DNA of 64,000 bases, taken from assembly GCA_003439945.1 (NCBI GenBank), contig QVRM01006038.1, positions 1 to 64,000 of the forward strand, written 5' to 3'. Source of the stretch: Dermanyssus gallinae (taxonomy: Eukaryota; Arthropoda; Arachnida; Mesostigmata; Dermanyssidae). Below the pieces are notes generated by a model. That model did no database searches. It was not told where the DNA came from and saw only the letters and a program-made list of their open reading frames with translations. Made by a program: the position numbers and the translations under genes. Of the stretch, positions 25,557 to 36,559 are shown in pieces (position 1 is the stretch's first letter; each line of letters opens with the position of its first letter).

Positions 25557-26079
25557 TTGGTCTTTGTCATAATTTTTTTATCATAGATACGATCACAATT
25601 ATTATACTATCTCCTCGTCCAAATAGCAATGAAAATGGGTAATCCCATATCAGACTACTATTATTGCTTCTTTGCATTCACGGAATCGGCCCGGCTCGTT
25701 CTGTCGATTTGAACATGCGCGCCACACCCTGGGGTCGAGGCAGACACTGTCCGATGAAGACCCACTACGATACGTCGTCTGCTCCATCCGCCAGAACGAG
25801 CAGATAAATCGCTGATTTTTGATAGCTAGTACAATCATCTTCATGCAATAGGAGTTTTTAATCACAAATCGCTCGTGCGTTGAATCAAGTACACCTATAC
25901 AAATACACCCATACAGTATTTGTATCTGTAATTGTATATATATATATATATTATATATATATACATATCAATATAAATATACATATATATTGTGGGTGTA
26001 AGGATCGTCTGCTACTCGCTATTGTGCGAGCAGCTAGGCGTATATATGTATGTATGGATGGATGGATGCATGTATGATG

Positions 26080-26376
26080 TATTTACTACTGATGTGTATG
26101 GGTGGCAGATATTGTGATGAATAGTAGTAGTAGTAGCTGTTCAGTTTGTTGACGCCGCGATTAGTGAAGAGTGCAGGGGGCACTCCTCCCCGTAGGTGTC
26201 CGTCCGTCCGTGCGCGGTGATCGTCGTTTGTTGTCGAGGCGGCCGGTCGAACCCAGCAGGCCCGAGGTCTACAATCAGGACGAGGCGGCGGAGGCGGCGA
26301 ACGAGGATCAACGCGTTCGTTAGTTACCTGGGCCGCTACAGTGTGCTGACGGTTCGGCCGGGGCACGCTCGCCGCC
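26080..26376 (+). promoter_or_regulatory. GC-rich promoter/5' UTR region of SelT
   Basis: A CpG-rich stretch sits directly upstream of the SelT ATG, in contrast with the AT-rich surroundings. No TATA box or transcription start could be fixed. The assignment rests on position and composition only. Confidence 0.4.
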
Positions 26377-29300
26377 ATGGCCGACGGCGGCGGGCTCCTG
26401 TTGGCGGCCGTGTTCGGCGTCTTTTTGGCCTTCTCGATCTATGACCTGCTCAACAGTCCGGGCCCCGATGTCCGAGAGGGCGACGCGGCGCTCGCCGCAG
26501 CGAACGGGCCGGCGCGAGCTGGCCAAAAAGCCATTCCCAAGCTCCGGATGGACCTGGCCGGGTCGCCGGACGTGCCTCAACTAACATTCCTCTACTGGTA
26601 ACCAACCACAACGCGACCACAAATGAAAACGCTAATTCATTATTCACACGTTAGCTGCGCACAGTAGAACGTACAGCCTTACAGCCTTGTCAAACCCCTA
26701 TCGTCATCTAGCCGGTAATCGTAAATCGCAAATACAGCCAAATGCATCTCGTTCCATGTTTGCGTTGCATGTTTGTTCTCCGTGGCCGTAATTAAGCACT
26801 TCCGTTTTTACGAAAAAAAGATGAGGAAGAAGAAGACAAAACAATAGCGGCAATGACAGCGGCCGGGGTGGTCTTTGATTTGGTTTGCTACTGCGTAGAC
26901 ATAGAGTCGTGGGCCGAATCAAAATAGTTTTTCTAGTGGTGGCCATCAAGACGTCTGTTATTAGCATTTCGTGGACCTGTTCTAAACAAACGAAACAAAA
27001 CATTGACCATCCTGGCGAAAGGTGTACATCTACCGATGATGATTATTTGTATTTTTATTAGCTGTAGTGATTACAATTGTAAGGTATGGACGTTTGAGCC
27101 AGAGTCAGTATTGAGTTCATTATTCATATTATTATTTTAATGGTTACTATTTTCGTTGCATGTTTCGTTTCCATAATGCCTACGATAGATGCCGCGTCCC
27201 CTTTGCAAACGGCTGAAGACTACGCTGCCTTAAGAATTGACCCTCTCTTCGATTGCTCGTGAGCTACTCTAGTCTTTTACTTAATTGGTAAAGGAATACG
27301 TGGGTTCCCTTACTGATTGGTCCTAATGTCTCCATAGCGATAGGCACAAATATATATCTCGTTTCGAGTCCAGCGTATTTATTCCGTCTTCTGGCGTCCG
27401 CGTGCTTTGCTACCCACCCCGCCTCAACTGATGTAAGTAGGAAGCCACGGTTTAGCATAAAACTGTTGCATTCTCAGCTAAGGATTTCCCATGATTGGAA
27501 GAGGCGTGATTGAGCTGAGACGTCCCGCTGAGCTTCTAAGTCTTGTTTATGTCGTTATGGGCCAGCTCAGTGCTTCAGTCGGCTGACGCTACTGTTGGAA
27601 AAGGGTGGGCACAATAGACAAAATATATCTTGCGCTGCAGAAGATATAGTGTACGCATGTCCTGGGTTTGCTAATACGTTCTAACTTAACAATGGGTTTG
27701 CTCTCAAGTGGTTGCTGCGCGCATTTACGAACACGTAGTATTTTCTTGGTCGTGTTTCTGCTGCTGAGTACTCGTGGGTTGGCGTTGTTTTTGTTATATT
27801 GAGGATTGTTTCTCCAGCTGGTCGGTAAGCAAGACACACTGGCGTGGTCGCAAGATTTCTTATAGACTAGAGGCACTTCGGACGTTGTGGCACGGCGCGA
27901 TGTTTTATGGTACCCAGGGATTAAGGGTACGGAATTACCAATAGAAGTTCTTCCACTAGTAATGCTAAAACCTAGGATTGCAATCCGAGCGTGTATTGTA
28001 TAGCGAGTCAATGTAGAAAAGCCTGTGATGCGGCAGTAGGCTATAATCTGGCTGTAATCATGCATGGGAACACCTGTCATGCTGTTAGCCTCATACGACG
28101 CAGATACGAAATAATGGCGTAGCATTTGGGCCTAATATAAGTATACATATAAGTACGAATGCCACGTCATGTATTCATGAATTCTTGTAAGTTCAAATGT
28201 ATTAAAAATATTTACGACTTTCCCATTTGCAAAAGACAGTGTTGCAATTCAACATTATTATAAGCCTCGATACATAGGGTGGAACCGTGTCCGAACCAAT
28301 TGTAGCAAAGTGCCGATTTAGTTTATCGGCGACCTCTCTCGGATCATACTATGGAATGGTCAGGAGCACAGTCACTATAGGTGGTAAATCAAGTAAATGT
28401 TTTACTTATTAATTAAAGTTCCAGAGTTGACGCGTAGCACTTCTCAGCGTAAAGTATCGAGCTTTATAAGAGTGTTAGTTACCCTTTTGGGTTTCCAAGT
28501 AAGCACATTTGTTCTCAAGCGATACATTTGATTGGCATGATGTCGGAGCCGACGAAGTCCTAGAGAAAAGAAGAACTTAATTTCCGTCAGGCTATCTAAG
28601 CGAGCCATCCTGGAGAAGGAGAAATATGGTTCATAGAAGCTGAGAACAATGTACATGTAATACGTATCTCAAATACCGTTGTCATTGGCTGCATCAAAAG
28701 CTTTTAACAGGGAAGAGCTACGAAGTCGATTCAGAAAGACTTCGATGTGTGTGAACCCGAAATAGTAGTAAGAATTTTTCATGCGTCGATGACCAACTTC
28801 TGTGTTGTCCAAGTTGATCTGTATCAGACCATTTCGACAACAGGAAAATGGTCTGATAAACAGTTTCACAAAAGCAGATTAGATGGAATAGAACAAGGAA
28901 ACATTTTTCACAGCAATGCGGTGGGTAGGAATGAGATGTAATCAGAAGAAGACAGGTCAGCAACTAAGTTGACGTTAGCGGCATGATGGAAATAACTTGT
29001 CTTGTGAGTGAGGTATCGTCCAACATATTAAGCAGAGATTCGTTATGAACTACACAGAAGCCTATTATATAGCCTTCAAAATCACTTCCGTTTTTGCTTA
29101 TATGGCTACGTACCGCTTATAGATTGCTATCTCACTACTCATTGCGAGTGAGGACAAAACTATACAAGTCGAGCGCACGCAGATGCCAACTCCGCCACAA
29201 AGCGTATTCGTGCTGCGATTTGACCCTAAAAAAACCGAAGCCCTCCATCGAAAGAGAGGCAACGTGAAAATCCTTAAACCATGTTTGGCCCAACACAGCT

Positions 29301-32300
29301 ACGTCGAAGCCAGATCTCCCCCATTAAAACACTCGCTAGATTCTTAAACTGCCCTCATTTTTTGTAGACTCGTGTTGCCGGTACACAGATGCATAGCAGT
29401 GAATATGGTGTTCCCGAAACGAAGGACATGCCAAACTTTGCGTTCAATAAATCGGTTGCAGCTTTTGAAAAAGCAGCACTAAGCACTCTCATAATAGGGT
29501 TTGAAGAAAAATAAAATGTGATTTCGGCAATAAAGCAGTCCGTGTGGAGTGACAGAGAAACCTGACATGATTTTTCTGTAGCATACGCCGTTGGTTTCAC
29601 AAATGTCTTCGTGGGGTGCTTGATGGCGTTTTTGCCGCTTTCTGCGGATGATGGAAGGATGTAACATCTGGCAGGTTAACTCGCACTTCAGGGCAGTTAA
29701 ACGACGCCTCAACGATCTCTTTGTGTGGGCCCTTACAATTCACGCATTTGGCTGTGTTTGCGCAGTTTTGCGCAGGGTGGTCATCCTTACCGCACAGTTT
29801 TATTAAACTTTATCAAACTGCCGAAAACTGCGGCAGTTTGCGGCGGCATAACCAAGCTTTAAATAAATGTGTAGCTTGCGATAGAGGCTGCTGCATGTAT
29901 CGTCACTTTATGCGTGCCACACAGAACAGACGAAGGGGCGAAGCCGCAAAACCACCGAAACCATGAGGCTGCGAGATGGGGCTGAATTATACTCGCTATA
30001 CAAGTTGTTTTTAAAGGACTTGATAAAATTGTGAACAGCAATCCCTCTTCTACCGAAATAACTATTCGCAAACCTAATTAACTTTTTACTGGGACCTTTG
30101 ATAGGAAATGTATTAATGTCATTGTTATCTAGCCAAACACTTTCGTTAAAGTTTGCAGGTCGTGCTTCTAAGCATGTTGTGCTAAGATCCTTTAATGTCG
30201 AAGTTTCTAGTCTATTTTTGCCTGTATGCGATATATACACATATATATATATATGTGTGTATAGAAGAACCTATTTTTTTATATAACAACGCATAAACAC
30301 AGAGGTGATATAATGAAAATAGGTATATATATATATATAAACATTTGTCCCCCAGTAAACGTGACGACAAACTACACCTGCTTCAGGTACAAGCCTGGTG
30401 TGGACAACCTGGACAAGGTGCCAAGCCACCGCCGTGGCGTTACCACGTTGTATATTGAACGGCAGCCTTTGCCGAAAAAAATCACTAGTACGAGGTGTGT
30501 TCAATCGTTATCGCGACTTTTGAATTTTCGCGGGTTACGTATATTCGAATTTCGATTTTTTGTGGCGTTATGTTGGTACTCATGTCTCTCACTTATGCCG
30601 ACAAGCTCGGCCATTTTGGAATGTTCACTTAATTGTTGACAGCTGCTTTGCTTGCACGTGTTTTGGATCGTCTTCGATTTTTACCTATTCAAAAAAATGG
30701 ATCAAAGAACCTGTATCAAATTTTGTGTGAAAAACGAAATTAAGTGCGCGGATGCATTCCGAATGTTGACTGTGGCATACGGAGAAGCTACCTTGGACCG
30801 AAGCAACGTTTATCGGTGGTACAAAATGTTCTCAGAAGGCCGAGAAGATGTGAACGACGAAGAGCGTGCCGGACGCCCGAGCACTTCAACAACAGACGAA
30901 AAAATTAATGAAGTGGAGAAAATGGTATTGGCCAATCGTCGAATCACCGTTAGAGAAGTTGCTGAGGACCTAAACATATCGATTGGCTCGTGCCATTCGA
31001 TTTTTATCAATAATTTGGGCATGAGACGGGTCGCCGCGAAATTCGTACCAAAATTGCTCAATTGCGACCAAAAACAGCATCGCATGAACATTGCTAATGA
31101 GATGTTGGACTTTGTCCGCGACGACCCAAATTTGCTCCAGAGGGTCATAACTGGTGACGAATCGTGGGTTTATGGTTATGACGTGGAAACCAAAGCTCAA
31201 TCATCTCAATGGAAGCTGCCGCACGAACCAAGACCGAAAAAAGCGCGCCAAGTTCGGTCGAATGTGAAAGTTTTGCTGACAGTTTTCTTCGATTGCAGGG
31301 GCGTGGTGCATCATGAGTTCTTGCCACAGGGTAGAACGGTCAATAAGGAATATTACCTGCAAGTTATGCGCAATTTGCGCGAAGCAATCCGCCAGAAACG
31401 CCCGGATTTGTGGAAGAACAAAAATTGGCTTTTGCACCACGATAACGCCCCTGCTCACACATCGTTGCTTGTGCGCGAGTTTTTGGCCAAAAACAACACA
31501 CTAATGATGCCGCAGCCACCGTATTCCCCAGATCTGGCCCCCTGTGACTTTTTCTTGTTCTCTAAACTGAAGAGGCTTATGAAAGGACGACGTTACGCTA
31601 CGCTTGACGAGATAAAGACGGCATCGAAGGAGGAGCTGAATAAGATAAAAAAAAATGGTTTTTTGAAGTGCTTCGAAGATTGGAAAAACCGTTGGCACAA
31701 GTGTATAATATCTCATGGGGATTACTTTGAAGGGGACAAAATAGATATTCATGAATAAATGAATAATTTTTGAAAAAACACAAAAGTCGCGATACGTTTT
31801 GAACACCATATGTACGTCGGTCCCTCGTAGCCAATCTGAGACACTTGCATACCTTAGTTAACTTCCTCAATTATTTTATCTGGGGTTTCTAAGATCTCAA
31901 AAGCAAAAGGTCGATGGATAGTCTCCGATGAATGCATACTTCCGACTGCGAAATAGCATAATTAGCCTGAGAAGCGCCGTGATTGACCATTGAAGGTTTA
32001 AAAAGTAATAATAACGTTGCTATAATCAAAATAAATATGTATGCAATTACCAATCTTGATTTTTTTTATATATAATGAAGAAAAGTACACGATGAATTGT
32101 TCAAGGAGTTTAAAAATCAATCATCAAGTAAAAAGTGAGGTAGTTTGTAACACACCAAGGTAACTAATTAGCTCTGATAAGTATGTTCCCTGAATTAAAT
32201 AAATTTTAAAAACTCATTGGAAATCGCCATTTCCTGTGATCTCACGCGCGCTAAAGCTGCTGTTGTTTTAAGCTAAAAAGAGAAACAGTAAACAAAGAGG

Positions 32301-33671
32301 AACAACTATGACATGTTTGTCGTTCATTCGGCATTTCAACATTTTCTGGCAAACACAAAATGTTATTAAAAATTAACTTGAACTACACAAAACAGTTTCT
32401 TCAAGATGTAATCTGAATTTAGAAGAGCATTTTAGCAGAAAATATTAGCGTGCCAATTATGAATCTCCCGGTGATTGATGAAGTTCAATTAGTTCGTTTG
32501 TGTTGATGTATTTTATTTGATTCTGTCAATATTTAAAATATAGTTAGTGTCAATCCTAATGACCGTTTTTGGATTCTGTGTGCCGCTTCAGCGTATCGTG
32601 AGGCTACAAAAATGCCTTCCAACAGTATGCAGAAGTTCTTCAGCGTCGCTACCCGGAGATGAGAATTGTCGGTGATACATTCAACCCACCGTTCCCCAGG
32701 TGAGTGTATGGCCATCACAATTCTTCTAGACTAGCGTCTAATTGCCGTTCAAGATTGTCACTTAGATCCGATAATTTGCTCTTGTGCTGAAATGCTGTTT
32801 CAGCCCCAGATGTTTTAAATAGTACTTAGGCCCAAAGTCGGACCATACTCACAATTTGGTATTATTTTTTGTTAACGCTCTGACAACCACATTTTAGACG
32901 CTCGTAATGGGCTAAGTTGCCTGTGGCACGATATCGTCTAAATGCATCTATCGTTATCGCGTTCTCGGACTGGAGTTATATAGGCTTCAGCCGTTTAGCA
33001 GCCGTGATGTAGCCATGATAGGGCTTATGCATAGGTGCAGATATTTAAAGGTACCCACAAATTTCCAATGTTTAACTCAATTGCGTTGAGTAGTCCCCTT
33101 AATGATATTATAAATGGATAGTAATTTTGAAGAAAGACTATTTTAAGCACCACTTATGCCCGTGTTTCTCCAGAGTAGAACAAGGACGTCGAATTCCTCT
33201 AATTCTTAGCCAACGTGTTGTCATAGGTTTAACGCCTCAAGGACAAAGTTGATGTAAGCCTCATATTTTTTTCCCAGCTGGTGCTGAACATGTTTGCCGT
33301 CTATTCCGTTTTTCTCTAGTAGTATTTGCGATTATTTCTGTTAACTCGATTTTTTGTGTAGTCATTTCCTTTGTTTATTGTTATGACTGCTGATCTTGCT
33401 ACGCGTATAATAATATACCGTGTTTACGTTTTTTGCGCTTTAATTAAAATAATTTACGTATTTGCCTCCGGGGACTTCCATTGTTCGCTCGATTTCAGAC
33501 TTCAGCTGGCCCAAGGCCTCGGTCTGACAAAGATACTCGTGATCATGCTGATCTTGAGTTCCGCCGATCCATTCCGATGGCTGAACGTACCGACTCCGGC
33601 AATATGGAGTTGGTTACTCGCCAACAAGGTAGGCTTTTAGCGTTTCTCTTGTATATATATGTATGTGTATG

Positions 33672-33707
<36 letters not shown>

Positions 33708-34026
33708 AGCTCTTATTCGGAAGTATTATGAATAAGCATAAGTGCGAGCATTAGATGTCTAACTGTGAATTTTGTTATTATCTCTTTTGTGATCCGTGTA
33801 GATATACGGCTGTTTGTTGTCATTCTTCATATCGGGAATGGTGGAGACTCAACTCATCTCTACGGGAGCTTTTGAGATTTTCCTCAACGATGAACAGCTT
33901 TGGTCGAAGATCGAGACGGGTCGTATTCCTGACCCACACGAACTGTTCAATCTGATCGACGCGCGAAGAAATACACTGTTTGGAGGCAACCTCGACAACA
34001 TGGCCGAACTCAGAGAGACTCTATAG
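26377..34026 (+). CDS. SELENOT: Selenoprotein T (Sec-containing), 4 coding exons
   Basis: Coding exons are 26377-26597, 32592-32699, 33499-33628 and 33802-34026 (684 nt, 227 residues plus TAG). All introns are GT..AG and phases close. SelT is an ER-membrane thioredoxin-like oxidoreductase. Visible features: a hydrophobic N-terminus at residues 5-23 (signal/anchor), the redox motif C74-V-S-U77 followed by GYK, a conserved RRYPEMRI stretch, a membrane-embedded segment near residues 119-131, the run DPFRWL..PTPAIWSW (family DPFAFFG..APSIWQW), and STGAFEIFLND in the last exon. Sec77 is encoded by TGA at 32599-32601. The Cys codon is TG at the end of exon 1 plus C at the start of exon 2. The first ATG of a long open exon in a GC-rich region was taken as start. 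A SECIS lies about 580 nt after the stop. Intron 1 (6 kb) hosts an intact mariner. Reading TGA as stop would wrongly suggest a pseudogene. Confidence 0.93.
27589..28125 (-). pseudogene. Possible AP-endonuclease remnant, antisense in SelT intron 1
   Basis: The open frame is 178 residues. The block RIAILGFSITS..VPLIPGYHKTSRRATTS..PLVYKKS resembles the endonuclease stretch D-I-I-L-TETWL..V-IPGY..RRDR..GGVAIYVK, but the GG and the catalytic Glu are not preserved. It may belong to the same or to another element as the 29 kb fragment. An unrelated chance ORF is possible. Confidence 0.35.
29150..29810 (-). pseudogene. Gag zinc knuckles and AP-endonuclease fragment (jockey-like), antisense in SelT intron 1
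   Basis: On the minus strand near 29800-29690 the frame reads KLCGKDDHPAQNC and KCVNCKGPHKEI..NC, two retroelement zinc knuckles. Further downstream on the same strand (about 29320-29150) comes FDVAVLGQTWFKDFHV.. and, in the neighbouring frame, CGGVGICVR. These correspond to the T-E-T-W-L and GGVGIYV blocks of AP endonucleases. Gag before endonuclease is the jockey order. Frames are broken, so it is a fossil. Confidence 0.6.
30491..31808 (+). mobile_element. Full-length mariner transposon in SelT intron 1
   Basis: The element is 1318 bp, flanked by TA on both sides (30489-30490 and 31809-31810). Imperfect terminal inverted repeats of about 30 bp share an exact 14-bp core (30509-30522 and, inverted, 31781-31794). 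The size, TA target site and GGTGT..TTCAA terminal pattern are typical of mariner. The host gene is in the same orientation. The transposase ORF has no stop or frameshift. Confidence 0.93.
30697..31758 (+). CDS. Mariner transposase, DD34D, uninterrupted
   Basis: The protein is 353 residues from the ATG at 30697, which matches the usual mariner length (about 345-355). An in-frame ATG further upstream is less likely to be the real start. The N-terminal paired-like helix-turn-helix DNA-binding region includes ..AYGEATLDRSNVYRWY.. and a second HTH near VREVAEDLNIS. Catalytic residues are the D of TGDESW, the D of HHDNAPAH, and the D of LAPCDFF. Exactly 34 residues separate the second and third, as in DD34D mariners. 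It would catalyse cut-and-paste transposition into TA sites. Because all motifs and both termini are present, the copy is young or even active, although activity cannot be shown from sequence. Confidence 0.95.
   Translation: MDQRTCIKFCVKNEIKCADAFRMLTVAYGEATLDRSNVYRWYKMFSEGREDVNDEERAGRPSTSTTDEKINEVEKMVLANRRITVREVAEDLNISIGSCHSIFINNLGMRRVAAKFVPKLLNCDQKQHRMNIANEMLDFVRDDPNLLQRVITGDESWVYGYDVETKAQSSQWKLPHEPRPKKARQVRSNVKVLLTVFFDCRGVVHHEFLPQGRTVNKEYYLQVMRNLREAIRQKRPDLWKNKNWLLHHDNAPAHTSLLVREFLAKNNTLMMPQPPYSPDLAPCDFFLFSKLKRLMKGRRYATLDEIKTASKEELNKIKKNGFLKCFEDWKNRWHKCIISHGDYFEGDKIDIHE
32599..32601 (+). other. In-frame TGA selenocysteine codon of SelT
   Basis: The TGA is in frame between TCG (Ser) and GGC (Gly), giving C-V-S-U-G-Y-K once the Cys codon is restored by splicing. 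This is exactly the family position of Sec. The exon stays open on both sides and a SECIS is present downstream, so recoding rather than termination is the likely reading. Confidence 0.92.
32870..33010. repeat. Dispersed repeat, copy 2 (SelT intron 2)
   Basis: Direct copy of 24288-24425 with about 90 percent identity over roughly 110 bp, diverging at the right end. Confidence 0.85.
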
Positions 34027-34607
34027 CACACGATGACCATCGATTTAGTTACGTACTTAGAAACATCGCCGCGGGTTAGTGAAACAACCGAATGGGTATA
34101 ATCCATATTAGGAGGTAGTATTTGAATAGAAATTGTCTAAGGGACATTTATACGAATTAGATAAGTACCATTTCTGCGCAATATTCAGTATAATATTAGC
34201 GAAATATAAGAGGCAGCAGTTGAATACGGTTTAGGCATAGCAGCTCGTTAAAGATTAATGAAGGATAACAACTGGCGCAGGTGGGTAGTCTACTGTGATA
34301 ACAAGAGCGATAAAAAGGAAAGTAGGGTTTACCTTTGGAACGATCTCGCGGTACGGTGGTTTTGAGAACGATGTGTGCACAAACAGTAGGGTTTTCTCTG
34401 TAATGAAGGCTGTGGTGTCTTACATTTGCTGGGGCCAGCAGTAACATTCGATCATGGCTATTCGATTTTAATCTTTAGTAGGTTGCTTCGGTTTCGAAGA
34501 TACTCATTTAAAATGAGCTGTGGATTTTAGTATGCTACATTGTGTTACAAAAATTATCACGACGTCATGGTAAATCGAATTTGATATGCTGCTCTCCCCT
34601 GCAAATG

Positions 34608-34665
34608 AAGAGTGAATGAATATTCTGTTCTAAACCGTAAGGCGGACAGGATTGGATGTACTCTT
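34608..34665 (+). promoter_or_regulatory. SECIS element of SelT 3' UTR
   Basis: I folded this by hand. Helix I is 34608-34614 paired with 34659-34665 (AAGAGTG with TACTCTT). The 5' core ATGA is at 34616-34619. The 3' core GGAT is at 34654-34657 and offers the tandem G.A/A.G pairs. Helix II is nine pairs (ATTCTGTTC with GGACAGGAT). The apical loop begins with AAA at 34632-34634, twelve nucleotides after ATGA, within the usual eukaryotic spacing. It lies downstream of the SelT stop and upstream of an AATAAA at about 34815. It would recruit SBP2 and eEFSec for Sec insertion. Confidence 0.8.
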
Positions 34666-35084
34666 TCAAGTATTATTTAATTTGTCAAAATGATGTTTCT
34701 GCTTTTTGCCAGTCAAGTCATTTATATACCGGTGCGTAAGCAACAACTGTCTACATACATACATAAATACATACTTGCGTGATTTTATTTTGATGCGACG
34801 ATCGTGTTTCGAAATAAACACACAGTTTTGAAACTAACTGAGTTCCGTTTTTACTCGATGTAGTGCCATGGACAACAAAATTGTGATAACAGTGATATAA
34901 ACAGTTTAAAATGATTAGCACCCACGTGGCAAAGACGTCAGATGTTATTTGGTAGTACGGCCTATCCTGCTTGATACGGACTGGCAAGTGTGCCGGGTAC
35001 GATTTTGCCTGAAGTTGAGCAAGAAGTAGATTAAATTATTTTTGTTTTTCGTTTGGCTCGTATTGGCCAGTATTTTATTATTAG

Positions 35085-35830
35085 TAGTATATTATTTGAT
35101 AGGCAGCAGTTATAGGACATTCGTTTGACCAAATGCTCGTTGAAGAATCTTAGTTTTTAAAATTTTCCGTAAGGCTAATGCCCGTGTACGTTTTTTTTCA
35201 TGTCATGGCTAATTTTTAATCTACTCCGGCATTTACCTTGTCTAAATTGGAAACCATGCAAACCAATTTAAGAGTGGCCGGTCTGGGTCTCGAACCCAGT
35301 CCTCCCGAATGCAAGACAAAGACTTTGCCACTTGCTCGGTAAGCCATGTAATTTACGATAGTAGGATATACCGCGTTAGTTAATATTCGGTGTGTTAAAA
35401 GCATTGCCTTGAATAAAAATATTTTGCCATATTTTTCAAATCTGGCAAGATATCCTCTGCAATAAAAAGCGTTTAAAATAATAAGACAAATAGAAGAATA
35501 AGACCCAGAATATTATTAGTAGTATATTATTCGCTTGGAAACTTCTTTTTACCAAGCACGCAACAGTTATAAGACATTCGTTTGGCCTAATGCTCGGAAA
35601 AGAATCTTAGTTAGTCTTCAGCATGTCCTAGGCATTTATTTTTTCAAATGAACTAATTATAGAATCATCTCAATAGCACAGTATATGTAATTTACGGCAC
35701 TAAGGTATACCGCGCTAGCTAATTTTTACTGTATTTAAAACATTGCCTTGCATAACGATCTCTTGCCGCATTTTTTCAAATCCGGCAGGAGATTCCTTTT
35801 AAATAATAACGTTAAAGATGGGAAAATAGT
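35085..35830. repeat. Tandem duplication of about 320 bp
   Basis: Segments 35085-35480 and 35515-35830 share AGTTATA-GACATTCGTTTG, AATCTTAGTT, TGTAATTTACG, GTATACCGCG-like and CATTGCCTTG in the same order. The first is longer because a SINE is inserted. Confidence 0.7.
35217..35349 (-). repeat. tRNA-derived SINE
   Basis: On the minus strand the pol III B box GGTTCGAGACC is perfect and an A-box-like TACCGAGCAAGTGG lies about 45 nt upstream. A tRNA-unrelated body follows. It interrupts only the first of two tandemly duplicated segments (35085-35480 and 35515-35830). Confidence 0.7.
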
Positions 35831-36199
35831 TGGGAGATTCAGACTTAATTGGATATTTGCTGTTAGTAGCTGAAAACGTGACGGATTCTGTACTACCTCA
35901 TGCGACAGCGAGCAGACATCATCATGGCACTCGGCTGTAAATTAATGACCGTGTGTTGCCAAATGATTAACGGAGCTGCAAATCATTGTACTAGGTCTGA
36001 TGTGCTGACGCCACCACGAGCACCAACGAAATGGTTGTTTAATCAAGGATACGCGACGAGTGTTACTTGAGGTTTTCAACGCGAATATCGCACTTGGACA
36101 TCAGATGGCAGCCGCCGCTTATAGACACCTTAATATTTCTTAGCGATTACCATTATATATATATATATATATATATATAGTAAGGCTCTCTAATAAGCT

Positions 36200-36559
36200 T
36201 TAGAATCGTAGGGATGACTGCATTGTCAGGGAACAATTGTGACTTATAAAGTTACGTAGTTGTGTTTTTCGCTTGCCTTTTGTAGGCTGCAAAAATCCAA
36301 TTATAATGATATTACATCTACGCGCATTTAGTTGTCTTAAATGTTTTAATAGTCCCCCTGGCACGCTGAACTCAACAATTGAATCCGAAAGGCTGTCAGA
36401 AAAGATGATTACCGGTGAAGCAAAATCTGATGGAGTAACACATAGCACACTATGAGCATTGCATATGTCTAGAGTGAAACGTGACCGTCTCATACCGGGC
36501 GGCAGACATTGACATTTCCCAACAAGAAATAATGCTAGCAATAGGGACAGCGGCCACAT
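36200..36559 (-). CDS. Hypothetical 119-residue protein with signal-peptide-like N-terminus
   Basis: The predicted start MWPLSLLLALFLVGKCQC is a good signal peptide with a plausible cleavage after Cys/Gln-Cys. The remainder has several Cys and hydrophobic stretches (..RRCNIIIIGF..). No homologous family was recognised. It ends at a stop just beside a (TA)n tract at 36153-36178. It could be a first exon, a transposon fragment or chance. Confidence 0.25.
   Translation of the reverse strand: MWPLSLLLALFLVGKCQCLPPGMRRSRFTLDICNAHSVLCVTPSDFASPVIIFSDSLSDSIVEFSVPGGLLKHLRQLNARRCNIIIIGFLQPTKGKRKTQLRNFISHNCSLTMQSSLRF

Noticed and set aside
26377..26601. Single-exon 74-residue protein ending FLYW-stop
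   Set aside because: The last codons belong to intron 1. A GT donor at 26598 and the exon 2 continuation fit the SelT family.
30810..31870. Minus-strand frames inside the mariner
   Set aside because: They are mirror frames of the transposase and TIR.
32599..32601. SelT as a pseudogene because of an in-frame stop
   Set aside because: The TGA is at the exact Sec position, the SECIS is present, and all other exons and splice sites are intact.
34031..34100. Alternative SECIS starting at ATGA 34032
   Set aside because: No helix II of adequate length and no opposing GA pair. The 34608-34665 structure is far better.
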